Source: JANSYA01 sp965243385 | GTDB taxonomy: Bacteria > Spirochaetota > Leptospiria > Leptospirales > Leptonemataceae | NCBI GenBank assembly: GCA_965243385.1 | Contig: CBDEUV010000002.1 | Location: forward strand, 4,526,001 to 4,590,000 | Length of the DNA: 64,000 nucleotides | Direction: 5' to 3' | Shown: piece after piece, positions 45,339-54,374 of the stretch | Position numbering within the stretch: the first letter of the stretch is position 1 | Layout of the letters: each line of letters starts with the position of its first letter | Program-made: the position numbers and the translations under genes | The notes under the pieces: generated by a model | Databases searched by the model: none | What the model was told of the DNA's origin: nothing | The model's input: the letters and a program-made list of their open reading frames with translations, nothing else

Positions 45339-45519
45339 GAGAACCCAGGAGCGCCTGGACTTGCGCGTCTGTCTACCTATTCCAGGCAGAGCTCTGCTGA
45401 ATTCGCAGAAAAAATTTCTCGAAAAACCGCTGAGTAATCGGTCAAAAATCATTCGGGCCCGGGCGCTTTTTCGTTGCTTTTCGGCTCGCGTCGGTTCTCA
45501 TCCCGTTTGAGTCGCACGC

Positions 45520-46749
45520 ATGCCTCATTCCCGCAAAATCGAAACCAGGATCGAATCCAGAGGCGAAGCAAAAAACGAATCGCCGCAGGCGTCGCCGGGA
45601 AGCGACGCCCGCGCCCGAATTCTGGCGGTCGACGACACGGCGCCGAATCTGGATTTTTTGCAGAGCCTCTTCGAGATGGAGCGCCTGCCGTACGAGTTGC
45701 GCACCGCGAATTCCGGCGCCGCCGCACTCGAATGCCTGGAAAGCTATACTCCCGATTTGATTCTGCTCGACGTGGCCATGCCCGGACTCGACGGCTTCGC
45801 CGTGTGCGAAAAGATCAAGGCGCGCAAGGCCACGCGGCATACTCCCGTGATCTTTCTCAGCGGCCGGCGCGATACCAGCGACATCGTTCGCGGTTTCGCC
45901 GTGGGCGCGGCGGACTATGTGACCAAACCTTTCCAGTCCGCCGAACTCGTGGCGCGCATGCGCACGCATCTCGAATTGAAACGCTCGCGCGAACGGCTCG
46001 CCGGGGTGCTGCGCGCCATTCGGCAGGATCTGGCCGTGGCGCGGGGCATTCAGGAGACGATTTTGCCCGGTCGCACCATCGACGCGATTCGCAGTCTGCG
46101 CATCGCGACGCGCTATCAGCCCGTCGCCGATATCGGCGGCGATTTCTACGACGCCGCCGAAATTCGACCGGGGGTTGTACGCTGCTTTCTGGCCGACGCC
46201 ACCGGCCACGGCATTCAGGCGGCGCTGATCGCCATGGCGATTAAAAGCGAATACGAAAGCCTCAAGCTGATGATCGATTCGCCCGCGCAGCTATTGGGTT
46301 TGCTTTTAGATTCCTTCGTCGAAAAATTTCATTCGATCAAGATGCTGTTTACCTGTTTTATCGTCGATGTTTACGCGAGCGAAGGTCGCATCGTCTACGC
46401 CGGCGCGGGACATCCGGCGCAGGTTTTAATTCGCAAAGGCGGCGCAAAGATCGAAGCCCTCGAACGGACCGGCATTATGATCGGCGTGCAGCCCGACGCC
46501 GTCTACGAAGAGCACGATATTTCGTTTACGAGCGGGGATCGGTTGTATCTCTTTTCGGACGGAGTATTCGAGCAGCTGAACGGCCAGGGCGAACTCTACG
46601 GTCTGCCGCGCATGCAGGCGGTCTTCGCCGGGAGCACGGGCGCGGAACTCGAAAAGGTGCTGGACGCGCAGCTGGACGGTCTTGATGCATATCTTGGCGG
46701 CGAAGCGCGGCAGGATGACGTCACGTTGATCGGCATCGAATGCCCGTGA
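45520..46749 (+). CDS. Response regulator-PP2C (RsbU-type) phosphatase
   Basis: 409 residues. A receiver domain occupies ~residues 33-155, with acidic pocket VDDTAPN and the phospho-acceptor in DLILLDVAMPG, closing KPFQSAEL. A helical linker leads to a SpoIIE/PP2C-type phosphatase with DIGGDFYDAAEI, LADATGHGIQA, YLFSDGVFEQL and RQDDVTLIGI. Such proteins dephosphorylate STAS anti-sigma antagonists when their receiver is phosphorylated. A STAS protein is encoded 7 kb away (53950), a possible substrate. Confidence 0.9.
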   Translation: MPHSRKIETRIESRGEAKNESPQASPGSDARARILAVDDTAPNLDFLQSLFEMERLPYELRTANSGAAALECLESYTPDLILLDVAMPGLDGFAVCEKIKARKATRHTPVIFLSGRRDTSDIVRGFAVGAADYVTKPFQSAELVARMRTHLELKRSRERLAGVLRAIRQDLAVARGIQETILPGRTIDAIRSLRIATRYQPVADIGGDFYDAAEIRPGVVRCFLADATGHGIQAALIAMAIKSEYESLKLMIDSPAQLLGLLLDSFVEKFHSIKMLFTCFIVDVYASEGRIVYAGAGHPAQVLIRKGGAKIEALERTGIMIGVQPDAVYEEHDISFTSGDRLYLFSDGVFEQLNGQGELYGLPRMQAVFAGSTGAELEKVLDAQLDGLDAYLGGEARQDDVTLIGIECP

Positions 46750-46789
46750 CTGTTCGAATTCCGGCGCGAAAACGACCGTTTTATACAAT

Positions 46790-47827
46790 ATGAAAGCAGC
46801 AGTTCTCTATAAAGACCGCACCGATCTGAAAATCGAAGACTGGAAATCGAAAAGCCCTGGACCCGGCGAAGTCAAAGTCCGCGTTCATAGCTGCGGCGTC
46901 TGTGGCTCCGACGTGCACATCACCGTGCATAAGATCATGTCCTTAAAGGAATACCCGCGGGTGCCCGGTCACGAAGCGAGCGGAGTGGTCGCGGACGTCG
47001 GCGAAGGGGTGAGCGATTTCGCCGCCGGCCAGCGCGTCGTGATCGCGGCGGGTTTCAGCTGCGGCGATTGCCCTACATGTGGGAGGCAGCGTGAAAATGC
47101 GTGCGAAAGCGCAGGCGTTTTCGGCTTCGAACGCGACGGCGCTTACGCCGAGGAGGTCATCGTTCCCGCCCGCTGTCTGGTTCCCCTGCCCGAAGAGATT
47201 CCCTTCGACCAGGGCGCGATCATGGCCGACGCGGTGTCGACGCCCTATCATGCGTTAAAATACGCCGGACGCATGGAAGCCGGCGAAGTCGTGGCGGTCT
47301 TCGGTTGCGGCGGCCTGGGCATTCACGCGGTACTGCTGGCGAAAGCGCTGGGCGCCGGCCGGGTCGTCGCATTGGACGTGGACGAAGGCGCGCTCGAGAA
47401 CGCGCTGGCCTTCGGCGCCGACGAGGCGTTGAACGTGCGCGATATGAAGCACGTCGGCAAGACGCTCAAAGAAAAGACCGGCGGCGTCGACGTGGTGCTG
47501 GAATTCTCGGGTCATTACGGCAACGTAGAACAGTCTCTGCGGGCCATGAATACGCTGGGCCGCATCGTCATGGTCGGCATTGGCCGCGGTAAAATTACGT
47601 TGCAATTGCCGCTGCAGATCACCAGCCGTCAGATCGCGATCATCGGTTCCTACGGTTCCGACATGCGGGCCATTCCCGAGTTGATGCAGCTTTTCCTCGA
47701 CAAGAAGCTCGATTTGAGCCGCTCGATTACTTCGCATCATCCCCTCGAAGAATTGAACGACTGTCTCGAAAATCTGCATCACCGCAACGGCAACCCGATT
47801 CGTTATATTATAGAACCGGGCTCCTGA
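46790..47827 (+). CDS. Zinc-dependent alcohol/polyol dehydrogenase (MDR family)
   Basis: 345 residues with the medium-chain dehydrogenase plan. The catalytic zinc region is SCGVCGSDVHI and VPGHEASGVV. The structural zinc cysteines lie in SCGDCPTCGRQRENAC. The nucleotide site is VFGCGGLGIHAVLLAKALG. It probably oxidises a polyol or alcohol with NAD(P). The gene ends inside the tail of the RND-TolC gene on the opposite strand (overlap 47803-47827). Confidence 0.9.
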   Translation: MKAAVLYKDRTDLKIEDWKSKSPGPGEVKVRVHSCGVCGSDVHITVHKIMSLKEYPRVPGHEASGVVADVGEGVSDFAAGQRVVIAAGFSCGDCPTCGRQRENACESAGVFGFERDGAYAEEVIVPARCLVPLPEEIPFDQGAIMADAVSTPYHALKYAGRMEAGEVVAVFGCGGLGIHAVLLAKALGAGRVVALDVDEGALENALAFGADEALNVRDMKHVGKTLKEKTGGVDVVLEFSGHYGNVEQSLRAMNTLGRIVMVGIGRGKITLQLPLQITSRQIAIIGSYGSDMRAIPELMQLFLDKKLDLSRSITSHHPLEELNDCLENLHHRNGNPIRYIIEPGS

Positions 47828-50800
47828 CCGACCGCCAGCTCGTAGCGAATCCAGGCCGCCAGAAAATCGATCCGGGCCAGATCGCGCTTTTCGCGCCGCT
47901 CGCGTAAGACGTTTTCGGCGTCGAGCAGGTCGTTGAATTGCCCCTGGCCGCGCCGATAACGTTGCGCTTCCAATCGCACGGTGCGGTACGCGCGATTCAC
48001 CGCGGTCTGGCTGCGGGCGAGATCCGCGCGTCCGGTTCGGATACCGCTGATCGCTTCGCGGATCTGCACGCCGATGCCCTGCAGCGCGTCCGTTCGTTGG
48101 CTCTCCAGAGCGGTGAGTTCCGCGAGCAGCGCGTCTTTACGCACTTTGCGGGTTCCGCCTTCGAAGATCGGCATGGTCATACCCAACGAAAACGAGAACC
48201 AGTTGTCTTCCTGTAAGAGCCCGTTGTCGATATAGGTCCACTGGCCTTTTGCGAAGAGTCTGGGCAGCGCTTCGTATTGAATGCCTTCGATCTCGGTTTT
48301 CTTCGCGCGAATCAAAACGTTCAGAGCCTGCAGATCGATGCGTTGTTCCAGCGCGAGTCGCCGCGAAGCGTCGTACTCGGGAAGCGCCTGCGCGGGAAGT
48401 TCTTCGGGAGCCGCGGGTACCACGCCGGTCGTATAACCCATCGCGCGGCCGAGGGCCAGGTCCGCCACGGGCAGGCTCGCGTTTAATTCGAGCACGGCCT
48501 GACGCGCGTCGTCCAGGGCCAGATTCACTTTCAATAGATCGAGCTCGGCGACCCGACCGAATTCGAAGAGGCGGCGAATTTCGCGCGAGCGCTGGTAAAG
48601 CGTACGCTGAAATTGTTTGAGCGTGCGCAGACGAATTCGCAGCCGCAGCGAGTCGAAGTATCGATTCGCGCCTTCGGCCATCGCGGTCTGTCGCCGGCGT
48701 TTCGCATCGAGCGTAGCGGCTTCGGCGCGCTCTTCGGCCGCCGGAACATAATACCACATATTCGCGGGATCGAGCAGGGGTTGTGTGATTTCAATCGAAG
48801 CCTGGGGAAACTGGCGGGGTTCCCCGCCGACATCGACTCCGAGAAAGCTCGGCCCGGGAATTTTACGATCACGCCATTCGTAGCTGAGGCCCGCGCCTAC
48901 TTTGGGAAAGTACGTCGACCGGGAAAGCGCTTCCGCGCGCGACGTCGCGGCGTCGGCTTCGGCGTACGAACCGCGGACTAAAGGCGCTCGACTGGAAGCC
49001 AGTAACACTTCTTTTAAGGCGACGGCTTCGGTCGGCCCGATCGCGTCGTCGCTATCGCCTGCTTCGGTTCCGTCATCGTTTTGATTCTGCTCGATCGGCA
49101 GCGTCTGCGAATTTGCAGGCGAAGTCGACGGTGTGTTTTGGGCGAAAGCGGAAGCGGACGGCAGGGCGATGGCGGCCGCGAAGGCAAGGACCGTCAGAGG
49201 CGCGGCGAACACCGCCGGTCCGGAGCCGTTGTCGTTCGCCGCAGGTGTCGCGCCGCGCATCAGCCACAGGCGATACAGGGCGGGAATGACCAGAATCGTC
49301 AAAAGCGTCGACAGAGTCAGGCCGGAGATAATCGCCCAGGCGAAGGGCGGCCACAGAGTGGCCGAGGTCAGAGCCAGCGGCAGGAGCCCCATGATCGTGG
49401 TCAGGGTCGTCAACAGAATCGGTCGCAGCCGGCGACCGATCGCATACTGCAGCGCCGCGGTCGCTTCCGCTCCGGCTTTTACGCGGCCGTCCAGGGCGTC
49501 GATCAACAGGATGCCGTTGTTCGCGACGATACCCGCGAGAGCCAGGCTGCCCAGAAGCGATAGAAAGCCGAAGGGTTGTCCGGCCAGCACCAGGCCCGGA
49601 GCGACGCCGATGATCGCCAGCGGGATGGCGATCAAAATGATCGCGACTTTTTTGAACGAACGAAACTCCAGCAGCAGGGAGACGAGCAGCAGCGCCATAC
49701 CTGCCGGCAGGGCCCGGGCGATGGCCTGGTTGGCCTGCCCGGATTCAGCCTCTTCGCCCCCGTATTCGACTTTAATCGACGGAGCAAGCTCCAGCTGCGG
49801 CAGACGATTTTGAAATTCGGCGAGCAGAGGGCCGACGCTGTAACCGGGCAGGGTTTCAGCGAGCACACGCACCATGCGCCGGCCGTCGCGGTGGTTGATG
49901 ACCGCCGGCTGCCATTCGAGTTCCGGCGCGCTCACGTCGCCGATGTTTACATCCGCCACGCGGGTCCGGCCGACGTAGGCGCCGTACAGCTCTTCGTAGC
50001 CGAGCTCTTCGCCTTTACTCGAACGCAGCATAATCGGGATGGGATCTTCGCCCGCGCGATACTGGCCGACTTCCAGACCCCGGGTGCGTCCCAACAGAAC
50101 CGAAGTCACCTGACTGCGGGCCAGGCCGTACTGCAGACTGTTCGCGTCGCCCACGGTGAATTTTAGATTGGGAACGCCCTGACCGAAATCGCTGCGCACC
50201 GCGTCGGTCCCTTCGATCTGACGCAGTAATCCGACGATGCGATTCGCGGCCTGGCCCGCGCTCGCGTGGTCGTCGTCGATGACGCGAACTTCAATCGGCG
50301 CTCTCGTCGGCGGACCCTGCTGTAGTTCGCGGACGATCACCGTGCCGTCGAAGATCATTTCGCGTCCGATCGCTTCCAGTTTGCCGCGCAGGGGCGGAGC
50401 GAGTTCGAAAGACTCAAGTTCCACGATGGCCTGAGCGACGTGCGGACTGCGCGGGCTGCTGACCAGGTTATAATAGAACTGCGGCGTGCTGCGGCCCACG
50501 AAGGTCGAGACTTTGGTGACGCCCGGCACTTCGCGGATCTTTTCGCTGAGCGCGAAGGCTCGTTCGCGGGTCGTGCGAAAATGCGTGCCTTCGGGTAGGC
50601 TCACGTCGAGCACCACCTGGTTGCGGTCGGCCGCCGGAAAAAATTTCGACTGCACGAAGACGAAGCTCAGGGCCGAGAGTCCGAGCACGCTCAACGCGCA
50701 GGCCAGCACGAAGAGCGGGCGACGAAAGATCAGATCGCCCAGAAAATCGCCGAGGGGCAGAGTGAAATTCCAGGCGCGCGCGGTGCCGGGCTTGAGGCCG

Positions 50801-52281
50801 AAGATGGCCAGCGACGGCGTCACCAGAATCGAAAAGAAATAACTGACGGTCAGCGTCAGCATGGCGATCAACGGGATACTGCGGGTAAAATCAGCCGTCC
50901 CGCCGCTCGCGCCGAACATCGGCAGAAAGGCCGCGACGGTTGTCCCGGTGGCCGTGGCCAGGGGCAGCGCGAAATTTTTCACGGTGGAAATCGCAGCGCT
51001 CGTTATGTCTTCGCCCGCGTCGATCTGCTCCTGAATACTCTCGACGATGACGATAACGTTGTCGATTAAGAGTCCCAGGGCCAGAACGAAGGCGGCGATC
51101 GAGATTTGCTGCAGCACTCCGTCGCCCGCGGCGTAGATGCCCAGCGCGATCACCGAAATGACCGGCACGAGCAAGGCCGTCAAAAATCCGATACGAAAAC
51201 CCATGGCAAGAATCAGGACCCCCGCCACGATCGTAATGCCGCTGAAGAGCGAAAAGCCCAGCCCGGCGATGCGGTCCGCTACATAGTCGGGTTGAAAATT
51301 TACGGTTTCTATTTTCAGAGGCGCCGCGCCGGTCGCGTTTTGATTCAGACGCTTCTGAAAATCCGCGATGACTCCGCGCACGCCGGTTCCGAAATCGACC
51401 AGGTTGATATTCGCAAGGGGAATCACGCCCAGGCCGACCGCCGGGCGACCGTCCACGAACATGTCTTCGGTCTGCGGCAGCTCAGTCGTGCGGGCGACGC
51501 GGGCCAGTTGCCCCAGCGCTACGATTTCGCCGGAGTCCAGCAGTACGGGAAATTCCTGGATTTCGTTCAGATCCGCGAAGCTGGAGTTGGTACGAACGCT
51601 GACTCCGAGCTCGCCCATGCGCACAGCCCCCGCGGGGATGGCCCGATTGCTTTCGAAGAGCTGGTTCGAGAGCGACTGGTAGCTCAAACCTTTTTCACGA
51701 ATTACGCGGTCGTCGATTTCGATGCTGATCTCTTCGCCCGGATCGGTTACGATGGTTACGCCGGAAACATTCGGCAGGCGCAACAGCTCCGTCTTGAGTC
51801 TTTCGGCCGTATCGCGCAGCAGGAGCCGGTCGTCGCTGCCGGTCACTGCAAGCACAATCGCTTCCAGATCGGTAACATTGCGGTTCAACTCGTATTCTTC
51901 GACGCCTTCCGGAAAGTCGCGCTCCGCTCGATCCAGGGCGACGCGAATATCGCGCCAGGCTTCGTTGATATCGCCGTCGCTCGAAAGCGAATCCTTTAAT
52001 TCAATGCGGGCGATCATTACCTGGGGGCGACTGGTGATCTCCAGGGATTTGATTTCGCCGATTTCCGCCAGTTGGTCCTCGACGGGCTGTACGATCAGCC
52101 GTTCAATTTCGCGGGCGTTCGCGCCCGGATATACGATGCTCAAAACGCCGTTGCGTTCTTTCAAACGCGGATCTTCTTCGATGGGCATCGTGAAATACGA
52201 GAGCACGCCCGAAGCCAGGAGCACTCCCGTGAGCGTAAAAAATACGATTCGCAGCCGAATCACGTTCTCCGCGAAATTCAT
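47803..52281 (-). CDS. RND efflux pump fused to a TolC-type outer-membrane protein
   Basis: 1492 residues. Residues 1-~1015 are a full RND pump: NFAENVIRLRIVFFTLTGVL, YPGANAREIERLIVQPVEDQL, TM4 FVLALGLLIDNVIVIVESI (one Asp kept) and TM10 GSLALAGIVANNGILLID. Residues ~1024-1048 (49210-49138) are hydrophobic and end SASAFAQ, like a signal-peptidase site. The last ~440 residues are a TolC/OEP domain (FPQASIEITQPLLDPANMW then NWFSFSLGMTMPIFEGGTRK). Pump-TolC fusions are known in CzcA/CusA-type proteins of some Bacteroidota; here a signal-like segment separates them. Its start overlaps the adaptor stop (ATGA). Confidence 0.92.
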   Translation of the reverse strand: MNFAENVIRLRIVFFTLTGVLLASGVLSYFTMPIEEDPRLKERNGVLSIVYPGANAREIERLIVQPVEDQLAEIGEIKSLEITSRPQVMIARIELKDSLSSDGDINEAWRDIRVALDRAERDFPEGVEEYELNRNVTDLEAIVLAVTGSDDRLLLRDTAERLKTELLRLPNVSGVTIVTDPGEEISIEIDDRVIREKGLSYQSLSNQLFESNRAIPAGAVRMGELGVSVRTNSSFADLNEIQEFPVLLDSGEIVALGQLARVARTTELPQTEDMFVDGRPAVGLGVIPLANINLVDFGTGVRGVIADFQKRLNQNATGAAPLKIETVNFQPDYVADRIAGLGFSLFSGITIVAGVLILAMGFRIGFLTALLVPVISVIALGIYAAGDGVLQQISIAAFVLALGLLIDNVIVIVESIQEQIDAGEDITSAAISTVKNFALPLATATGTTVAAFLPMFGASGGTADFTRSIPLIAMLTLTVSYFFSILVTPSLAIFGLKPGTARAWNFTLPLGDFLGDLIFRRPLFVLACALSVLGLSALSFVFVQSKFFPAADRNQVVLDVSLPEGTHFRTTRERAFALSEKIREVPGVTKVSTFVGRSTPQFYYNLVSSPRSPHVAQAIVELESFELAPPLRGKLEAIGREMIFDGTVIVRELQQGPPTRAPIEVRVIDDDHASAGQAANRIVGLLRQIEGTDAVRSDFGQGVPNLKFTVGDANSLQYGLARSQVTSVLLGRTRGLEVGQYRAGEDPIPIMLRSSKGEELGYEELYGAYVGRTRVADVNIGDVSAPELEWQPAVINHRDGRRMVRVLAETLPGYSVGPLLAEFQNRLPQLELAPSIKVEYGGEEAESGQANQAIARALPAGMALLLVSLLLEFRSFKKVAIILIAIPLAIIGVAPGLVLAGQPFGFLSLLGSLALAGIVANNGILLIDALDGRVKAGAEATAALQYAIGRRLRPILLTTLTTIMGLLPLALTSATLWPPFAWAIISGLTLSTLLTILVIPALYRLWLMRGATPAANDNGSGPAVFAAPLTVLAFAAAIALPSASAFAQNTPSTSPANSQTLPIEQNQNDDGTEAGDSDDAIGPTEAVALKEVLLASSRAPLVRGSYAEADAATSRAEALSRSTYFPKVGAGLSYEWRDRKIPGPSFLGVDVGGEPRQFPQASIEITQPLLDPANMWYYVPAAEERAEAATLDAKRRRQTAMAEGANRYFDSLRLRIRLRTLKQFQRTLYQRSREIRRLFEFGRVAELDLLKVNLALDDARQAVLELNASLPVADLALGRAMGYTTGVVPAAPEELPAQALPEYDASRRLALEQRIDLQALNVLIRAKKTEIEGIQYEALPRLFAKGQWTYIDNGLLQEDNWFSFSLGMTMPIFEGGTRKVRKDALLAELTALESQRTDALQGIGVQIREAISGIRTGRADLARSQTAVNRAYRTVRLEAQRYRRGQGQFNDLLDAENVLRERREKRDLARIDFLAAWIRYELAVGQEPGSII

Positions 52282-53075
52282 AGTCGCACCTCTTCGCCAT
52301 TTAGTAGATTCGCGTGGCCGCGCAGGACGACCCGGTCGTCGACCGCGATCGGTCCAATGATTCCGATCTGCCCGCCGCGCGGAGCGCGATCTACAACCAC
52401 GACCGGCACGCGTTCCGCGAAATAGCGCCCGCTCGCGGCGCCGGAAGAAACGATGCGCATCACATAGGCCTGGTCGCCCGTCGGATTCAGGATCGCGTTC
52501 AGCGGCACGCGAAAGCGCGATACGGCTTTGCGGGGATACACGAAAAACTCGAGCAGGAGATGGTCGATGATGCGGGCTTCGAAGCGCAGGCCGACGACCA
52601 GTCCGCGCTCGCCCAGCCGCAGAACGCGTCCGGACAGGCGACGACCGCTTCCCTGGGTGGGCAGGACCGCTTCGACCCGATCGCCTGCGCGAAAATTTTC
52701 CAGCAGGGCCGGCGCGAGCGCCAGCTCCGCGCGATAGTCCCGCAGCTCGCCAGGAATTCCCGAATAGCGACGCCCGGAGCCGGAGTCTACGGGCCGCAGA
52801 AAACCCGCGACCCGCACGGCGCCGCCCGCGCCGTTCTCGCTACCGGGCCGAACTGCCGCGACCGTCACGCGCTGGGCCTGGATCTTGGGTTCGTCGGTTT
52901 CCGGACCCGGGCCGCACTGCGAGACGGCGAGAGCGGTTCCCAGGCCGGCCGCCAGAAGAGCCAGACCGCGCAGGCCAGTGGCCGCCTTGCGCGGTCTGCG
53001 CGGCTCCCGGCTACTCGCCGCCAGCAAAGCTGCGACAGAATATCGCTGCAATCGTAAAGTAGGCAATGACAACAT
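52278..53075 (-). CDS. Short RND adaptor lipoprotein lacking the coiled-coil hairpin
   Basis: 265 residues with a basic N-terminus and LALLAAGLGTALAVSQC, a lipobox with Cys at residue 54. Residues beyond show the beta-barrel and membrane-proximal domain motifs of RND adaptors (RAGDRVEAVLPTQGSGRRL, RFRVPLNAILNPTGDQAYVM, VDDRVVLRGHANLLNGEEVRL). The lipoyl and long coiled-coil hairpin segments are missing, so the protein is far shorter than the ~350-400 residues usual. GGAG lies just before the ATG at 53075. It overlaps the RND-TolC gene by four bases. Confidence 0.82.
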   Translation of the reverse strand: MLSLPTLRLQRYSVAALLAASSREPRRPRKAATGLRGLALLAAGLGTALAVSQCGPGPETDEPKIQAQRVTVAAVRPGSENGAGGAVRVAGFLRPVDSGSGRRYSGIPGELRDYRAELALAPALLENFRAGDRVEAVLPTQGSGRRLSGRVLRLGERGLVVGLRFEARIIDHLLLEFFVYPRKAVSRFRVPLNAILNPTGDQAYVMRIVSSGAASGRYFAERVPVVVVDRAPRGGQIGIIGPIAVDDRVVLRGHANLLNGEEVRL

Positions 53076-53126
53076 ATCAGCTCCAGGGCGCCCTTATTAT
53101 GCAGGCGCTGAATGATGTCCAGAATA

Positions 53127-53139
53127 TAAACACCGTTTA
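53127..53139. promoter_or_regulatory. Candidate TetR operator TAAAC-ACC-GTTTA
   Basis: A perfect inverted repeat (5-base arms, 3-base centre) 52 bases upstream of the adaptor start at 53075 and 48 bases past the TetR stop at 53187. It is the likely site by which the TetR protein encoded just upstream represses the adaptor/pump operon. Confidence 0.55.
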
Positions 53140-53186
53140 GCGAAAAGGCCAAAAAAAAGAAGAGCGGCTGCCCGGAATTGCGAGGC

Positions 53187-53810
53187 TCAATCCGGCGGCC
53201 GGCGGGTGAGGTTTTCCATCATGAGCCGCATGGCCTGCTCCATGAGTTTGCGATGCTTCTTTTTTTCCGGATACATGGTCATGCGCTGGCGGATCGAGAG
53301 GGCGGTCATGCCGTGCATGAAGGACCAGATATAGAGACTGCCGACCTCGGGGTCGGGCAGATTCACGAGGCCCTGCTCGATGCATTCGGCGACGGTATCA
53401 TGGAGATGCTGGAACGAACGCTGACCGGAATCCCAGGTCTGGTCTTCTTCAAGCGGCATTTCACCGCGGCGCATGATGAACATGAGATCGTAGTACCTGG
53501 GCTCCTGAAACGCGAACTCGATGTACAGATAACCCATCTTCCACAGGCGCTTGAGCGGGTTTTCAATTTTCCCGGCCTGCGAAAGCTTCTGCAAGAACAG
53601 CGAAAAGCCCCGTTCGTGAATGGCGTGCAGGAGTTCGCTTTTATCTTTAAAATAGAGATAGATCGCCGCGGGGCTGTACTCGATTCGTTTCGCGATCTTG
53701 CGCAGGCTGGTGCTTTCGTAGCCCTCCTCCAGAAACATTTGCGTGGCCGTTTCGACGATGCGCAATCGCATCGCGGCCCGCTCGCGCTCTTTGCGTTCCT
53801 GGATCCCCAT
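53187..53810 (-). CDS. TetR-family regulator of the RND-TolC operon
   Basis: 208 residues from the ATG at 53810; the frame is open to 54104, but the extra N-terminus has no TetR character. The DNA-binding domain reads MRLRIVETATQMFLEEGYESTSLRKIAKRI and SPAAIYLYFKDKSELLHAI. The rest is helical. The gene lies 111 bases before the adaptor start, in the same direction, and head-to-head with a STAS gene. Confidence 0.9.
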   Translation of the reverse strand: MGIQERKERERAAMRLRIVETATQMFLEEGYESTSLRKIAKRIEYSPAAIYLYFKDKSELLHAIHERGFSLFLQKLSQAGKIENPLKRLWKMGYLYIEFAFQEPRYYDLMFIMRRGEMPLEEDQTWDSGQRSFQHLHDTVAECIEQGLVNLPDPEVGSLYIWSFMHGMTALSIRQRMTMYPEKKKHRKLMEQAMRLMMENLTRRPPD

Positions 53811-53949
53811 GCCGTTGCAAAAGATTGCTAAACGGCGTTCAGCGTCCAGTCGCTTTTGGCGGTCCCCGGCCGGCGCGACTCCGCTGTACCCGGATCGCCG
53901 CGCTTCCGGGCTTGACGCCGGGGCCCCGGGCGAATAGCTTCGATCTGGT

Positions 53950-54300
53950 ATGGCGGCGACGATGCAGGTAAAGAGCAGACACAAGGGCGGCGTTATGGTC
54001 GTCGAGATCCGCGGCAAGGTCGGCATTAACGAAACGCCGCAGCTCAAGCAGGCCCTGGAAGAGCTGTACGGCGAAAACAAGAGCCTCGTCGTGAACCTCG
54101 CCAATATTCAGTACATCGATAGCTCGTGCCTGGGCGCGCTGATCACCGTTCGCAAAGAGCTGGAAAAGAAATCTTTGCACCTGCGACTGGCTGAACCGAG
54201 CGACATTGTACGCGATGTTCTCAGTTTAACCAAGCTCGACAGTTTCTTCGAAGTCGCGGAAACCGAAGAAGAAGCGCTCCAGCAGCTGAAGTCGCTCTAA
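53950..54300 (+). CDS. STAS-domain anti-sigma factor antagonist
   Basis: 116 residues. The core motif IQYIDSSCLGALITVRKEL contains the phosphorylatable Ser of SpoIIAA/RsbV-type antagonists. Opening VVEIRGKVGINETPQLKQAL and closing LTKLDSFFEVAETEEEAL are typical. In partner switching the dephosphorylated form sequesters an anti-sigma factor; a PP2C phosphatase at 45520 could act on it. No anti-sigma kinase is seen in the window. A terminator follows at 54316. Confidence 0.92.
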   Translation: MAATMQVKSRHKGGVMVVEIRGKVGINETPQLKQALEELYGENKSLVVNLANIQYIDSSCLGALITVRKELEKKSLHLRLAEPSDIVRDVLSLTKLDSFFEVAETEEEALQQLKSL

Positions 54301-54315
54301 TCAAGAGCGACTCAT

Positions 54316-54338
54316 TCGCCGACGGTCGGCGATTTTTT
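54316..54338 (+). terminator. Rho-independent terminator after the STAS gene
   Basis: TCGCCGA-CGG-TCGGCGA (54316-54332) followed directly by six T's (54333-54338), 15 bases after the STAS stop. Confidence 0.85.
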
Positions 54339-54374
54339 GCGGACAGCGTTCGCTTCGAACGGCGCGACCAGCAT

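Noticed and set aside
53811..54104. 98-residue N-terminal extension of the second TetR
   Set aside because: It overlaps the STAS gene and contains no TetR features; the domain starts just after the ATG at 53810.
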